Shown here: positions 1 to 10,854 of the stretch, piece after piece | Position numbering within the stretch: position 1 is the stretch's first letter | Layout of the letters: each line of letters begins with the position of its first letter | Assembly: GCF_014851395.1 (NCBI RefSeq) | Contig: NW_024041150.1 | Span: forward strand, 48,632,183 to 48,696,182 | Length of the DNA: 64,000 bases | Source: Micropterus salmoides | Lineage: Eukaryota; Chordata; Actinopteri; Centrarchiformes; Centrarchidae | Reading direction: 5' to 3' | Notes under the pieces: model-generated | Told to the model about the DNA's origin: nothing | Database searches by the model: none | What the model saw: only the letters and a program-made list of their open reading frames with translations | Translations under genes and position numbers: made by a program

Positions 1-79
1 ATGCATGCCATTTTGTGTCTTCTGTTAACTTTGTCAAGTACGTCCTTGAGTATTGTCGCATGCATTATTTCCTGTTTTA

Positions 80-655
80 CTTTGCTATCCTCCTAGTGTC
101 TGGTGATCGTGTCTAGCTTTGTTCCTGTTCTGTCTAGTTTGTTTTAGCTTTGTCTGATTTATTGCGTTACCTCTGCCTGGTTTATTGTACTTTTGTTTAG
201 TGTCTGCTTGTTCTTATGATCATTTTGGTATTTTCTTTATTCTGATCTGTTCAATTTAAGTTTCATTGTCTGATTTGCCTTCCTGTTTCACTCTACCTTC
301 CTGTGTGCCTGCTGTGCCTGATTAGTCCCTCGTGTCGTTCACCTGTGTATCTCCTGCTCGTTTGTTCCTGTATTTAATGTGCTCAGTTCTGTTTAGTCCT
401 TGTGCATCCTTGTGTAATGTTGAGTGTTCTGTCCTGCCACTGTATTTTGGATTAATCTGTTTCTGGATTTCTGAGCCTTTGTTGGATTTACCCCTGTGTT
501 TGGACTCTTGCCTGCCTGTGCTCGGTTGTGAGCCTGTTTTTGTTTATTTAATTAAATTCCTTGAACTGCACCCTCTTTGCTAGTTTCTGCATTTGGATCC
601 ACACCTCAGTTTGTTTGCCGTTGCACTCAGCCTTTCCATGACAGAGGCAGGGGAA
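80..655 (+). repeat. Pyrimidine-rich LTR-like interspersed repeat, copy A
   Basis: This T/C-rich strand has no credible gene. It shares a block with the reverse strand of about 9.99-10.85 kb: both contain GTTGAGTGTTCTGTCCTG followed shortly by TTTTGGATTA, then a GGACTCTTGCC-like or GGACTCTTCC-like segment. It ends near a TTAATTAAATTCC run and a CATGACAG-like terminus. The arrangement resembles the tail of a fish LTR element, but I could not define both ends or a target-site duplication, so the class is inferred. The 83-codon open frame inside it (332-583) is low-complexity and probably not coding. Confidence 0.45.
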
Positions 656-661
656 ACAGCG

Positions 662-740
662 AACCTTGGTTCTGTTCATTTACATTACATTAAATTTACT
701 CATTTGGCACTTTTATCCACAGCGACTTACATTTAAGGAA
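662..740 (-). repeat. SINE tail fragment (diverged)
   Basis: The stretch TTTATCCACAGCGACTTACA, preceded by ACTCATTTGGCAC, is a diverged form of the tail shared by the SINE copies at 19.85, 44.64, 50.2, 53.6 and 62.58 kb. Only the tail is present. From 740 to about 1170 I see no gene. Confidence 0.4.
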
Positions 741-1173
741 CAACATACAAGCATCAATAAAGCAAGAGATCTACAAGTAACAATAGATACTAGTAAGAGT
801 TAACAGCACATACAGCGTCCAAAGTAGAGCAGCTGTACCTCTCGTCCTGTTGGTCTGATGGCTGTTTGTCAATAACTCTTTTGTTCCTCTCACTGCTGAG
901 TAGACTGCAGCTGAATAACACTCTGGAAGACAAAATGCATATAAATTACATTACTTCAGGTACAACAACTGTACTGTTAGTAGATTCACTGCTGTATTAC
1001 TAATTCTGCAACACTCAATAATGACAAAATAATTTTATTTTTCATGTAGAATTACAATAACTTTTAAACTTTATGTGGTGGTGGAAAGTGTTTTGATGTT
1101 TCTTTTTACTATATTAGTTATTGACAGCAGCGCAGCCAATAACTGACACAAGATATGCCCATAGCAACATAAA

Positions 1174-1835
1174 TGTTATGACCCATGAGGTCTGGGTGCT
1201 ATAGTTGTGTTACTTTGGGTGTGTCTGTGTCTCCCCGCAGACGTGTACGTGCAGCCTGCTGAGTGGAGCTGGGTGGAGCTCACAGCTGGGGCCGATCAAG
1301 GCCAATTAGTAGGCTATGTAAGCCGGGCCAGTTGAGTGCTCGTGGTGTGGTGGTGACTCATTCAATCCCTGTCTGTCGGTGGTTATTCACATTAGTCTGG
1401 GTAACGTACTGTGCGACTTACTGTATTGTTTACGGTGTGTTTTACTGTGTGGCTTGAAGTGACCGGCAGTTTGCCACCTGCAACCTCTCCGCGCTCAGTA
1501 GGGCCAGAGGCCCCGTGGAGGCAGCTCTCGCCTCAGCGTCCCCGGGCAGTGGAAGCCGGTGTGGTGAGCGGCGGGTGCCCTCCATGCGTGCTTCCCCAAC
1601 GCGGTGGCGGTGGGGACTGTGTGGTCCGCTGGGTGGTACTTTGTTATTTAGAAACCTCGTATAATTTACATTTATATTTGTCTCTCGTGTAAGCAGAGAT
1701 TCCTTTTTGTTTTGCCCTCTTCTCTAAGAATAACTACGTATACTTGACACATGTTTTGAGTCGTCCTTGGTTTTTCCACCCGGGTTATCAATCTTTTGTT
1801 CCTCCCCCACCCCTAGATAAGCCGGGGACGTAACA
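1174..1835 (+). mobile_element. Solo LTR, 662 bp, with 5-bp target-site duplication
   Basis: The element begins TGTTATGACCC and ends GGGGACGTAACA, that is TG...CA with short inverted ends. It is flanked on both sides by ATAAA (1169-1173 and 1836-1840). No internal coding region follows, so it is a solo LTR left by recombination between two LTRs. The ends fit Ty3/gypsy-type LTRs of fish (inference). A second, partial copy lies reversed at 27950-28261. The small open frames within it are not believable genes. Confidence 0.75.
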
Positions 1836-1916
1836 ATAAATTAAGCAAATGAGCCAATCTGATGCCTGAAGCCGAGTGAGTCGGTGGAAGATTAGGGACA
1901 CCTGACGTCGTAGACA

Positions 1917-2440
1917 ATGATGAATGCGGGAACTCAAGACACAGGCTTTCAGCCGCCCACAAATTCAGTAAGATCTCTTCTTCAAAATCCATTTGAGAGG
2001 AGAACTTTGGTGGAGAAACTACATGTCAAAGACCTTGGCCCAGACCAAGCTGACATCAAAATCAGTCAACAGGCTAGCGAGAAAGTTAAAACGTATGTAC
2101 ATGCTCTGCAATTGGTACAATAGAAAAGCTTGGCTAGCTGGTTGCCGTATTTTGCTTCCCATGCTTGCTTTTTAAAACAGCGAGAACGGATACAATATGG
2201 ACTGTTACAGGAGTAAATGACAAATACATTTATCTGAGAAGATTAAGAAACATGAGTGTACGAGGGCACATATGGACAATATGGTGAAGCTTGCCAGGCT
2301 AGACAGAGTAAACATCGCTACACAGCTGTACGAAGGCCACAGGATTGAAGAGGTGGAAAAGAACAAGCATGTTTTATCAAAGATAATTGACAGTGTTAAA
2401 TTCTGGGGGGCCTTTAAAAACGGTCTTTGAGCTTGCCTTT
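1917..2440 (+). pseudogene. hAT-type (ZMYM1/TTF-domain-like) transposase fragment, broken
   Basis: Translated pieces resemble the amino-terminal part of hAT transposases that carry a TTF-type zinc-finger region, as in ZMYM1-like proteins. Frame 1 reads NPFERRTLVEKLHVKDLG and ends at a stop near 2121. The matching sequence continues in another frame with NRKAWLAGC, then in a third with HIDNMVKLARLDRVN-like and KHVLSKIIDSVKFWGAF segments. Several frame changes and stops make it a dead fragment. No catalytic domain, terminal repeat or target duplication is visible. The family call comes from recalled motif patterns. Confidence 0.5.
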
Positions 2441-2575
2441 TCTTTTCACGCCACTTTCTATGTTTATGTTCACTGTTTATGTTTTTGTCTAAGACACTTT
2501 TTAATATATTTTCCACCTGCTGTCACTCTTCTCAACACCACTGCTGTGAGGGGTGAAAGACCGAATATAACTGGA

Positions 2576-3080
2576 GGGTATTTATCTGTAACAGGGAACT
2601 GGACGACCACAAAGCTGCTCGCTCTGTTAAAACAAGATCAAGTGCAACAAAACAGACAAACATCAGCTAAAACAGACCACCTAATAGTGTGAAACCACAA
2701 CAGCTTCACGCCACAGTTCACTGGAATCAACAGGTTGCTCCTGTGGTTTGATTTGCAGAAACACAAAAAAGATGCAGAAGACAATCAACCAAGTGTCTTT
2801 GGTCTGCTGAGTCCATCTTCTCTGTTATTTAAAATTAAGCACTTAATGTAATAATTATTTACATTAAAGCAAACAGATCAATAATGATGTTTGAGTAAAA
2901 GTTCAAATATATTTAGATATACTACATTTTGAGCAGAATGCAGAGAAATGTAAGCTCTAATGACTTATTATTATATTATCCCTTAGTCCTGCAACAGTCC
3001 TGCAGTGAAACATGTGCAGTGTTTTTATCAGAAACAGGAAACTGGACAAACACAGAGCTGTTAGCGTCTTTTAACAGATT
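2576..3080 (+). repeat. Pair of short related segments
   Basis: 2578-2640 and 3020-3077 share a core of the form TTTATC(T/A)G(T/A)AACAGG(G/A)AACTGGAC, followed by similar sequence through GAGCTG or AAGCTG and a TTTTAAC or GTTAAAAC end. They are about 440 bases apart in the same orientation. They may be two copies of an unidentified small repeat or a local duplication. No coding function is apparent. Confidence 0.35.
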
Positions 3081-4020
3081 CACTACAGGGTGCACAACAG
3101 ACAGACTCCCATACAACACATATCCTTGAAGTCGAACCCATGCAACTTGAAGAGCTCATCTGACACCAACGGAGCATCTCCATCAAGGACATTTCCTTAA
3201 TTCCTGCCCTGTTCAGCCGATTCAAGACCTTCTCAGAATGCAGATCCAAGCATAACAATCAATATAAAATACATAAATAGGGAGATTTGTGCAGTGAGAT
3301 AGTCCTGATGGGCCGTGGCCTCTTGTCAAAGGGGAGTGTCTGAAACAGTTTGTGTTTGGGGTGGGAGGGTCAGCCACAAGCTTTCTGTCTCACATCAGGC
3401 TGCATCCACACAATGCTTTTGTTTTAAAACAAAATCGATCTCAGTCCACGCCAGAATTTAGCTGAGAATCAGTCAATCAATCAATTCATCTCTGTCTATA
3501 TTAAATCAACTGAAAACACACGTGGCCATTCACGTACAGTGGGCATGCTTGTGCTGGTGTAAACAGGAAGTTAATCGTCTACAAAAGAAGAAAGTACCAC
3601 AGATGAATGCAGAATAACAATGGTGGTTTTAAGGACAGAAAACGATCTGATTACTGAAATTGACACGGGAGTACAAAGTGACTATGGTAGAGTATAAATA
3701 TTATTTGCACAGTAAAAATTATTCTAAAAAAATACGTAGAATAATAAGTAGAACTCATTTAGTTTGTCGGCCAGGCTAAAGTCGTTAGTGGAGAGGAGAG
3801 TCCCCAAATATGTATTTTTACATTTGTGTTGTGCAAAGTCATATCAATAGAAGCAGGGAGGGATTTGTACGTTTGTGGCTCGCTTCCAGTCAATTAATGG
3901 AATTTAGTGTTCTGTGGAAATCTGTAGAAAGAAATCCACAAGTCTGAGAATCAGTTCATTAGCTTCACCAGCAGGTAGCGACAATGACATTCCCTCACGT
4001 GAGTTAACACGATATCACCA
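3081..4020. other. No gene recognised
   Basis: This AT-rich interval lies downstream of the FcRL-like gene on the minus strand and probably includes its 3' untranslated region near the right end. A stretch around 3300-3400 has the feel of an old fish repeat (GGCCGTGGCCTCTTGTCAAA), but I cannot classify it. Confidence 0.4.
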
Positions 4021-6975
4021 CTACCCAGCATCACCCTCATCTACAGAGACAACAAGGAGGAGGACTGTAGCCTGGTTTCAACCAGGACGTGAAAAATAAC
4101 TGGAGAATCTTTATTTAAGTCAACGATGGTGATTCAGGTTCATCATTATTACTACCAAGAAATAAGTTACCTCTGCATCGTCTGATTCGCTGCCGTTGAC
4201 AATGTGATATTCTGATGTTACTTAATGTGATGTCCTCTGTGATGTCATTTCCTGCAGCTTCTTCTTCAGCAACTGGAATGAACCAAAATGAACAGCAATA
4301 TAATTTACATGTTAAATTTTCACTGGACATGGACATCATTACTTATACTTAAAATAACTCTCAATATGGTAACATGTGTAGGGTACACACATCCATAAAA
4401 TGGCAGTACATTAGTATGTTCGGTGCTTTTGTTTTATAGAGTCTACGAACAGTAAAGACGTAAAAATCACAACTTGTTGTTCACGAAGTCATCCGTCTGT
4501 CACTAGGAAAAACACTGTGGGAATGTAACAGTGGGTAAATCATGATGATCTGGTAGATAATTGTTTAATCAGTCATTTTATCAGTGCGGCGCCTGTCACA
4601 TCTGTCTGTGCTCAACACACGGCTTGTCTGATCCCATTCAAAAAGTCTTCTTTCAATATTAACGCGTGTTAAATCCATAACTCTGTGTCTAACCTGGATG
4701 TTTCCTCTGAACACGCCATCTGAAAAGTAGAAGCAGCAGAACCAGTAAAACCAGAACAAAGGACAGAGGAACAGACCACAGCATCACAGAGGGAGGAGGA
4801 GGAGCTGGTGATGAAGAAAGACAGGTGGACGTAGGAGGACGTGTAGTGGTGGGTTTCCCTAAAATTAACAGGAAATAATTATCAAAAGAACTTAAATGAA
4901 AAAATATAGAACAAAATCCTCCTTTTGGCCTTTTCTGTTCAGGTAGGTGCAAATTTGGGTATTTAAATTTTTTACCCATTTTGTTTAATGTATTTTTAAT
5001 TTAATATTTAAAACTAAGTTCCAATATTAGTCTTGTTAACCTGCACATGTTCACGTTACACATGTTTAAAGGTAGAGGTGCTGTATCGTACTAACAGAAA
5101 GACACACAGAAGTGAATTCATAACTTCTGTCCAGTTTAGAAAAAAAACAGGTCAGTTTGAGAATTATCTTTGAGCTCCTCACCTGTGACAGAGATCCAGC
5201 TGGATGGAGACTCTCCACGACCTCTGATGTTACACTTGTAGAGGCCTTCATCAGACTTGTTAACATGGTGGATGGTCATGTGACCTGTAGGCTCAGTCCT
5301 GATGAGGGAGCCATCTTTATAGAAACCAGCTGGGAGGTTGGAGGGAGGGGTCTCTGTTTTACAGTGCAGAGCGACATCATGTCCCTCCATCACAGGGAGG
5401 ACAGGACTCTGCAGGATCACTGGTCCACCTCAAAAACAGAGACAAACTACAGCATTTCATCATTTACACACAGCTTCATCAACACTAACTCCACAGTCTG
5501 ATCTTACCAGTGACAGTGATGCTGATGGTGTTACTGGTTGCTCCCTCTCTGGACTCACACCAGTAAACTCCACTGTCTGATGGGAAGATGTAGCTGATGT
5601 TACAGGAAGAACCAGCTGATCTTCCCCAGTCAGCTCCACACTGAGTCCTGGTTTCTCTGGTTGTGTTCCTCCTCAGCGTCCATCCAGCAGAGCTGTCGTC
5701 CTCCTCACAGCTCAGAGAGACAAACTCTCCTTCAAACAGCTGAGAGCTGCTGGGACTCACAGTCAGAGAGGCTGGAGGGGGATTTATTGTATTTTTAGTT
5801 AAATAACCAGACGGGCATCACAGTAAAACCTTGATGTCCAAGCATTGCATTTAAGAAACTTGTTTGTTGAACAAAAGATTCTGAACTTGTTGCCAAACTG
5901 ATGCTGAAGATTTTTAGCTTCTGAAACTCCTGACATTTTACACATTGAACCTATTTACTGAAGAGTCTAACAGGTTTTGTGTTAATCCAATGTCACTTAG
6001 TTGTAGGTAGCTAATGATAGGATTTATTCAAACAATGAGCACAGCGGTTGCTAACACGCTGCACAACAATGATGGCTTGGACATCAATGGGACAGTTCCT
6101 TGAAGTAATGAGCTCAGGGAAACGGACCAGGCTTTATTATTATAATTTATTTCCAACCAGCTCAGTAGCTGCATTATGAAGAAAGATTCACAATAAACTT
6201 TTTTTGGGAAGGGGGGGGTTAAGCTGATTTATGTATGTCATGTATTTTAAATGGGATTCAGTGGCAAAAAGGCTGCCAGACATACTAGAAATTCTTTTTT
6301 GCCTCCTAATGAATAAATACTTAATAATTCTCTGTGTGTTTTTATTATAGTATAGAAGTAGTATAGTATAATAGCTATGCTTTAAATCTGAGTCACAATA
6401 AAACTATTAACTTTATCCAGGGTTTGGAACTGCTTCCAGTACACTGGGGCCCCAACACTTTTTTGAGCCCTCAGCAGCAGACTTCTCTCAGCTCTGTCTG
6501 TGAGCGATCTCTCAGAGGCTGCACAGCTCTGGTGTTTAAGTTGCAATGTTAACAGGAACAACGTTTAGATAAAGGACAATAGTTACAGCATCTCAACTGA
6601 GATGGCAGCCTCTGAAAAAGTAATAAACCTGCCAACCATTGAAATAATGATGACATTTCTGCACATTTGAATTGAATTAAAAAGTCTCTAGTTTGTAACT
6701 GTAACTAGTTTCATAAAAGGTTTTATTGTATATGTGGAAAAAGGAACCAAGGTTGACCAAGGTGCTTCACGGGTTAAAATACAAAAACAAGAAAGTCACA
6801 AGAACTGTCATTTCATGTCTGTAGCCTAATAAAGCTTGTTGCACCAGCTGCAGTGTCTAAATTATTTTCATTGAGTGTCATTGTCGTTGAGTTTTGTCTT
6901 TTTTCAGGTAAATTCTAAAGTGACGTTGTTTTTCATCAGATTGTACTTACAGAGCAGAAAAGCGGTCTGTCCCAT
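4021..6975 (-). CDS. Fc-receptor-like (FcRL) two-Ig-domain membrane receptor
   Basis: Inferred exons, all phase 1, are 6975-6951 (MGQTAFLL start, GTAAGT donor), 5771-5508 (Ig 1), 5428-5183 (Ig 2), 4858-4694 (stalk and membrane segment), 4272-4171 (cytoplasmic) and 4040-4021 (last codons and TAG). Ig 1 has Cys in SLSCEED and DSGVYWCES; Ig 2 has Cys in VALHCKT and DEGLYKCNI. A Pro/Thr-rich stalk precedes LSFVLVLLVLLLLLF, a single membrane helix followed by basic RWRVQRK. Domain texture matches teleost FcRL proteins, which bind immunoglobulin or related ligands on leukocytes. As read it gives 273 aa. The signal peptide is too short, so a small leader exon (as at 62163-62201) is probably missed in the 1.2-kb first intron. 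The tail has EDITLSNI where an ITIM-like tyrosine would be expected. The family is fairly sure; ligand and sign of signalling are unknown. Confidence 0.72.
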
Positions 6976-7620
6976 CGCTCCTCCACTCAGTCAGTCCAGT
7001 TAATCTCTTCCTCTCTGTAGGTGAGAGCAGTGACTGTGTAGAAGCTCATCTGGTTTTGCTTCTTCACTCAGAGCTCATCAGGAGACACGGGGCCCTACAC
7101 AAAGAGTTTAATCACATGCAGGAAGTGACAGCGCTGCAGGCTGAACATGAAGGAGGGCTGATCTGAGATCACTGAGAGACAGATTCATTAGAAACAAGGA
7201 GTTAAAGTTCCTCAGTGGAGTTTCTCTCCACTCTGTAAATATCTTTGTGATGAAGATTTCACTTTCCAAAAACATTTTGTAGAAGTTTAGATCAAACCTT
7301 CCTGGGTTTCCCTCTTACTTCTGTTGTTGTTGTTGCAGTGACACAGATGTCCTGCAGGAGGCAGTAACATTCACTGTGCAACTAAACTGTGGTTCATCTC
7401 TGATGTTTAATGATCAGTGTGAGTCCTGTTTTACATTTATCATCTGGACTTTTGGAGTTTTGCACAGAGAAACAGCGATGAGGGAAGGAAACCTGTTCAA
7501 ACTTTTGTGTTAATGGTTTCACAGAGTCCTTCTGGAACAGATGCATGTGTTTATACTGAAAGAACATCAAGTTGAAAAAGTAATTTTGCTAAATGTGTGC
7601 GTTTCACAGACGTGCTTCTC
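6976..7620. promoter_or_regulatory. Upstream region of the minus-strand FcRL-like gene
   Basis: This is the DNA immediately 5' of the 6975 start codon (read leftward). It must hold the 5' untranslated region and promoter, but I see no convincing TATA box. A GCAGGAAGTG motif at about 7120, an Ets/PU.1-like core, would fit a leukocyte gene (inference). No coding region was found. Confidence 0.3.
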
Positions 7621-7624
7621 CTGT

Positions 7625-7995
7625 GCAACGTCTTCCAGCTCCTCCTGTGGGATCCCAAAGTATTCCCACCCTATATGAGACATATAATCCCTCAGTGTTC
7701 TGGGTCTGCCCCGGGACTCTTATCAGTTGAATGTACCCAGAAAACCTTTAAAGGAAGCCACCCAGGAGGATCCCGACCAGATACCTGAACCATCTCGAGG
7801 TTGGAGAAGAAGATGTAGTCTGAGTTCTGTCTGGATGTCTGAGCTCCTCACCCTACAAGGCTGAGCCCAGACAACCTACGGAGGAAGGTCATTTGGCTGT
7901 TAGAATCTCATTCTTTCAGCGACTACCCAAAGCTCTTCTCTAAAAGTAGTGAAGGTCTGATCTAGAGCCCCGCACTTCAGCCTCAGCTTGACTGT
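7625..7995 (-). mobile_element. RTE-type (Rex3-like) LINE 3' fragment, decayed
   Basis: The reverse complement matches the last part of the element at 31236-32023. Shared landmarks, on this strand, are GGATCCCAAAGTATTCCCA, CATATAATCCCTC, TTCTGGGTCTGCCCCGGG and CAGAAAACCTTTAAAGGAAG, against the complement of 31.80-31.92 kb. The frame is broken. It is an old 5'-truncated insertion next to the larger L2 fragment. Confidence 0.6.
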
Positions 7996-8102
7996 TTGTG
8001 AGGGATTGACTATGTTCTGTGGTGAAGCCTTGATTTTTGATGCAGAGCTGTCATGGGCAGCTCAGTGCAGAAGCAGAGAACTGAGGTGCGGACTCAAATA
8101 AT

Positions 8103-9500
8103 ATAATAATAATAATAATAATCCTTATTTGTAGAGCACTTTTCAAAAACAAGTCACAAAGTGCTTTAACAAGTGTAAAGACAATAATACAAAAAACAAT
8201 ACAAGATAAAAGCATGAAAACATTGAAAAGACAATAAAATAAAAGGGATAAAATAAAGTCAAATAAGATCGGGAAAGGCTCTCCTATAAAAGTATGTTTT
8301 AAGAAGGGACTTAAAAGAGTTCACTGACTCAGCCGACCTGATTTCCTCGGGAAGGCTGTTCCAGCACCTCGGGGCCCTGACAGCAAACACTCTGTCCCCT
8401 TTAGTTTTCAGTCGAGACTCTGAAACAGATAGCAGACCTCTGCCTGAGGATCTCAAGGTACGTGCTGGTGTGTATGGGACTAAAAGGTCAGAAATATAAC
8501 AAGGCGAGAGGCCATGAAGAGCTTTAAAAGTGATCAATAGAATTTTAAAGTCAATTCTAAAACATACTGGGAGCCAGTGTAATGAAGCTAAAATAGGAGT
8601 AATGTGGTCATATTTCTTTGTTCTGGTTAAAAGCCTGGCAGCTGAGTTCTGGACAGTCTGGAGTCGATCAATAGATTTTTGGGTTAAATGGTTGAAAAGG
8701 CTGTTGCAATAATCCAGGCGTGATGAGATGAAGGTGTGTAAAATGATCTTGGTGTCCTTAAAAGTTAACATAGATCGAATTTTAGCTATATTTCTAAGTT
8801 AATAAAAACATGATTGAACAAGCTTTGTGGTGTGCTGCTCGAAATTTAAATTACTATCAAACCAAACACCAAGGTTCTTTGCCACAGGCTTAATGTGATT
8901 TACTAGCGAACCAGCAGATGGCAGTATTTGATTTGCCATCTGCTGGGACCAGCTGGAGGAAATTATTTGACATCCATTTTTTAACTTCACAAAGGCAGTT
9001 GTTAAGTGAACTCAGCATTCCAGGGTCTGTGGATCTGACGGGCAAGTATATTTGTGTGTCATCAGCATAAATATGAAAAGAAATGCCATGTTTATGGATA
9101 ATATGTCCAAGGGGAAGCAGATACAAGGAAAACAAAATGGGTTCTAAGACCGACCCCTGAGGCACACCATATTTAACTGGACAGAACGAGGAGACATAGT
9201 TGTTTACAGACACACACAACTTCCTATTTGACAGGTAGCATGAAAACCATTCTAGGGCAGTACCAGAGATCCCCACCCAGTGCCTCAGTCTGTCTGATGT
9301 TGTGATCAATGGTGTCAAAAGCAGCGCTAAGATCCAGGAGTACCAGGACTGAGCACATGCCTTCATCAGCAGACATTAAAAGGTCATTGGTGACTTTAAG
9401 CAGGGCAGTCTCAGTGCTGTGGTACTTCCTAAAACCAGACTGAAACTTTTACTTTTACAGTGAGGAGCTGTTTGGACACAATTCTTTCTAGAATCTTATC
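8103..9500 (-). mobile_element. L2-type LINE, 5'-truncated, reverse transcriptase pseudogene
   Basis: On the minus strand the DNA encodes, in several frames, the reverse transcriptase and carboxy end of an L2-clade LINE. The block at 9366-8890 has GVPQGSVLEPILFSLYLLPL and the catalytic motif YADDTQIYLP. The block at 8771-8259 has LDYCNSLF, AARLLTRTKKYDHITPIL, SLHWLPV and RAPRCWNSLPEEIRSAES, the usual L2 C-terminus. Upstream remnants of an LDLSAAFDTID-like motif lie near 9330-9450 in broken frames. The 3' tail is an A/T-rich segment ending in (TTA)n read on this strand. The endonuclease half is absent, so it is immobile. Intact family members cleave DNA and prime reverse transcription at the target. 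Confidence 0.75.
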
Positions 9501-9504
9501 TTTC

Positions 9505-9985
9505 TTAATCTGCAATAAAAGGCAGTTTATAGGCAGTTTAAATAACCCATAGCTACTGAGTTTACTTCACCTAACATTATTGTTTGTGTACGATTTTGAT
9601 ATGTGTAAAGACAGGAAGTAAATATTAAATATAATTAAATAAATGGTTAAAATATGTAGCATAAGCACTTTCTAGTCAATACATTTCAGTGAACTGTAAT
9701 TATTACAGAAGTTTATTGTCAATTCTGACATATTAAAGGGGCAGTATAGGCCATGCCCTAGTTATATTAGACGTAAATAGGAGTGTTAAAGCATTAAAGA
9801 TGTTTATTAAATCTGAAAGTCAAGGGAAATGTGTTTATCACAGAGACAGTAACTGAAAAGAGTGAGAAAATATTTTATTGAGACGGTGAGAATGTTGAGT
9901 ATGTGATTAAGCTTTATTGGGCCTGGACATTGAACTGAAATGCGTCGAACAGAAATGTGTTGTGTTAACCTGGTTTTGAGTTGTT
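9505..9985. other. No gene recognised
   Basis: This AT-rich DNA lies between the L2 fragment and the pyrimidine-rich repeat. The open frames here are short and have no recognisable motif. Confidence 0.35.
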
Positions 9986-9989
9986 TAAT

Positions 9990-10850
9990 AAAACAACCAG
10001 AAGCAATCTGGAACGAAACACAGATGCACCGTATCTTCATTGCTCCTGTTTCACCTGCTTTCATACAGGTCACATATCTGCTATTGAGGTACCTATCCCT
10101 GGGACCCATAACAGTTGCATTTCAAATAAAGACATAATCCAGAGGGAAGAGTCCATGAACAAAGAACAAGGTACAATCCAACAAAATAATCCAAAAGGGC
10201 AGGGACAGGACAGAACACTCAACACAGACAAAGGATGTGACAAAGACTGAACCAAACCGAGGGCTTAAATACACAGGCAAACGAGCAGGGAGGGAAGCAC
10301 AGCTGAAACACCTCAGGTAATCAAACAACAGGAAACAAAGCTAGACAAGGACACATGAGAACTGAACACTACAAAGTAAAACAGGAAGTAAAGCACACAG
10401 GAACACACCAGGACAGATCTACCAATGTAAAACACAAAGCATGGAGAGACCGCAAAATCAGGGCAGGGAACAGAGACAGGACCAAACAGGAACAAGAATA
10501 CACAAACATGGAGACACAGGACTAAGACACAGATACAAGGAGAGAACACACAAAGCACAGTGATCAGTGGGGTAACAAACTGAAACTAACAACAGCCAGA
10601 CAGAAAGACAGAGACGAGGATGAAACAGTAGACAAGACCAAAAAATAATAAACACCCAAGTACACAGACCAGGAGTAACACTAGGACATGAACTAAGGCA
10701 CAGGACTAAGAACTAAGATAAGATACTAGACAGATACTAAGTAAACTAAAACATGCAAATGAATAAAAGAATAAACAAGGCTACACAGAGAAACACATAA
10801 CCAAAACCAGACTTAAACAGGAAAATATGAACACAAACCACACTTTTAAC
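9990..10850 (-). repeat. Pyrimidine-rich LTR-like interspersed repeat, copy B
   Basis: Read on the minus strand this is the same kind of C/T-rich sequence as 80-655. It shares GTTGAGTGTTCTGTCCTG, TTTTGGATTA, a CACCTGTGTAT-type segment and a GGACTCTTCC segment in the same order. It contains many TGTGTCCTGTCT-like near-repeats, hence several long but low-complexity open frames that are not genes. An AATAAA-like signal (TTTTATTAAACAA) lies near its end. The LTR nature is inferred. Confidence 0.45.
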
Positions 10851-10854
10851 AATA

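Noticed and set aside
332..583. 83-codon open frame on the plus strand
   Set aside because: It is a low-complexity, cysteine/leucine-rich translation of the pyrimidine-rich repeat, with no start context or domain.
1263..1692. Two open frames on the plus strand
   Set aside because: Both lie inside the TSD-flanked solo LTR and lack any domain.
4139..4200. ITIM-like VTYFLV in the FcRL tail region
   Set aside because: It is in a different frame from the cytoplasmic exon; reaching it would need an intron of about 10 bases, which is not plausible.
10313..10655. Overlapping minus-strand frames rich in Cys, Leu, Val and Phe
   Set aside because: They come from the C/T-rich composition of repeat copy B; two frames are open at once, as expected of low-complexity DNA.
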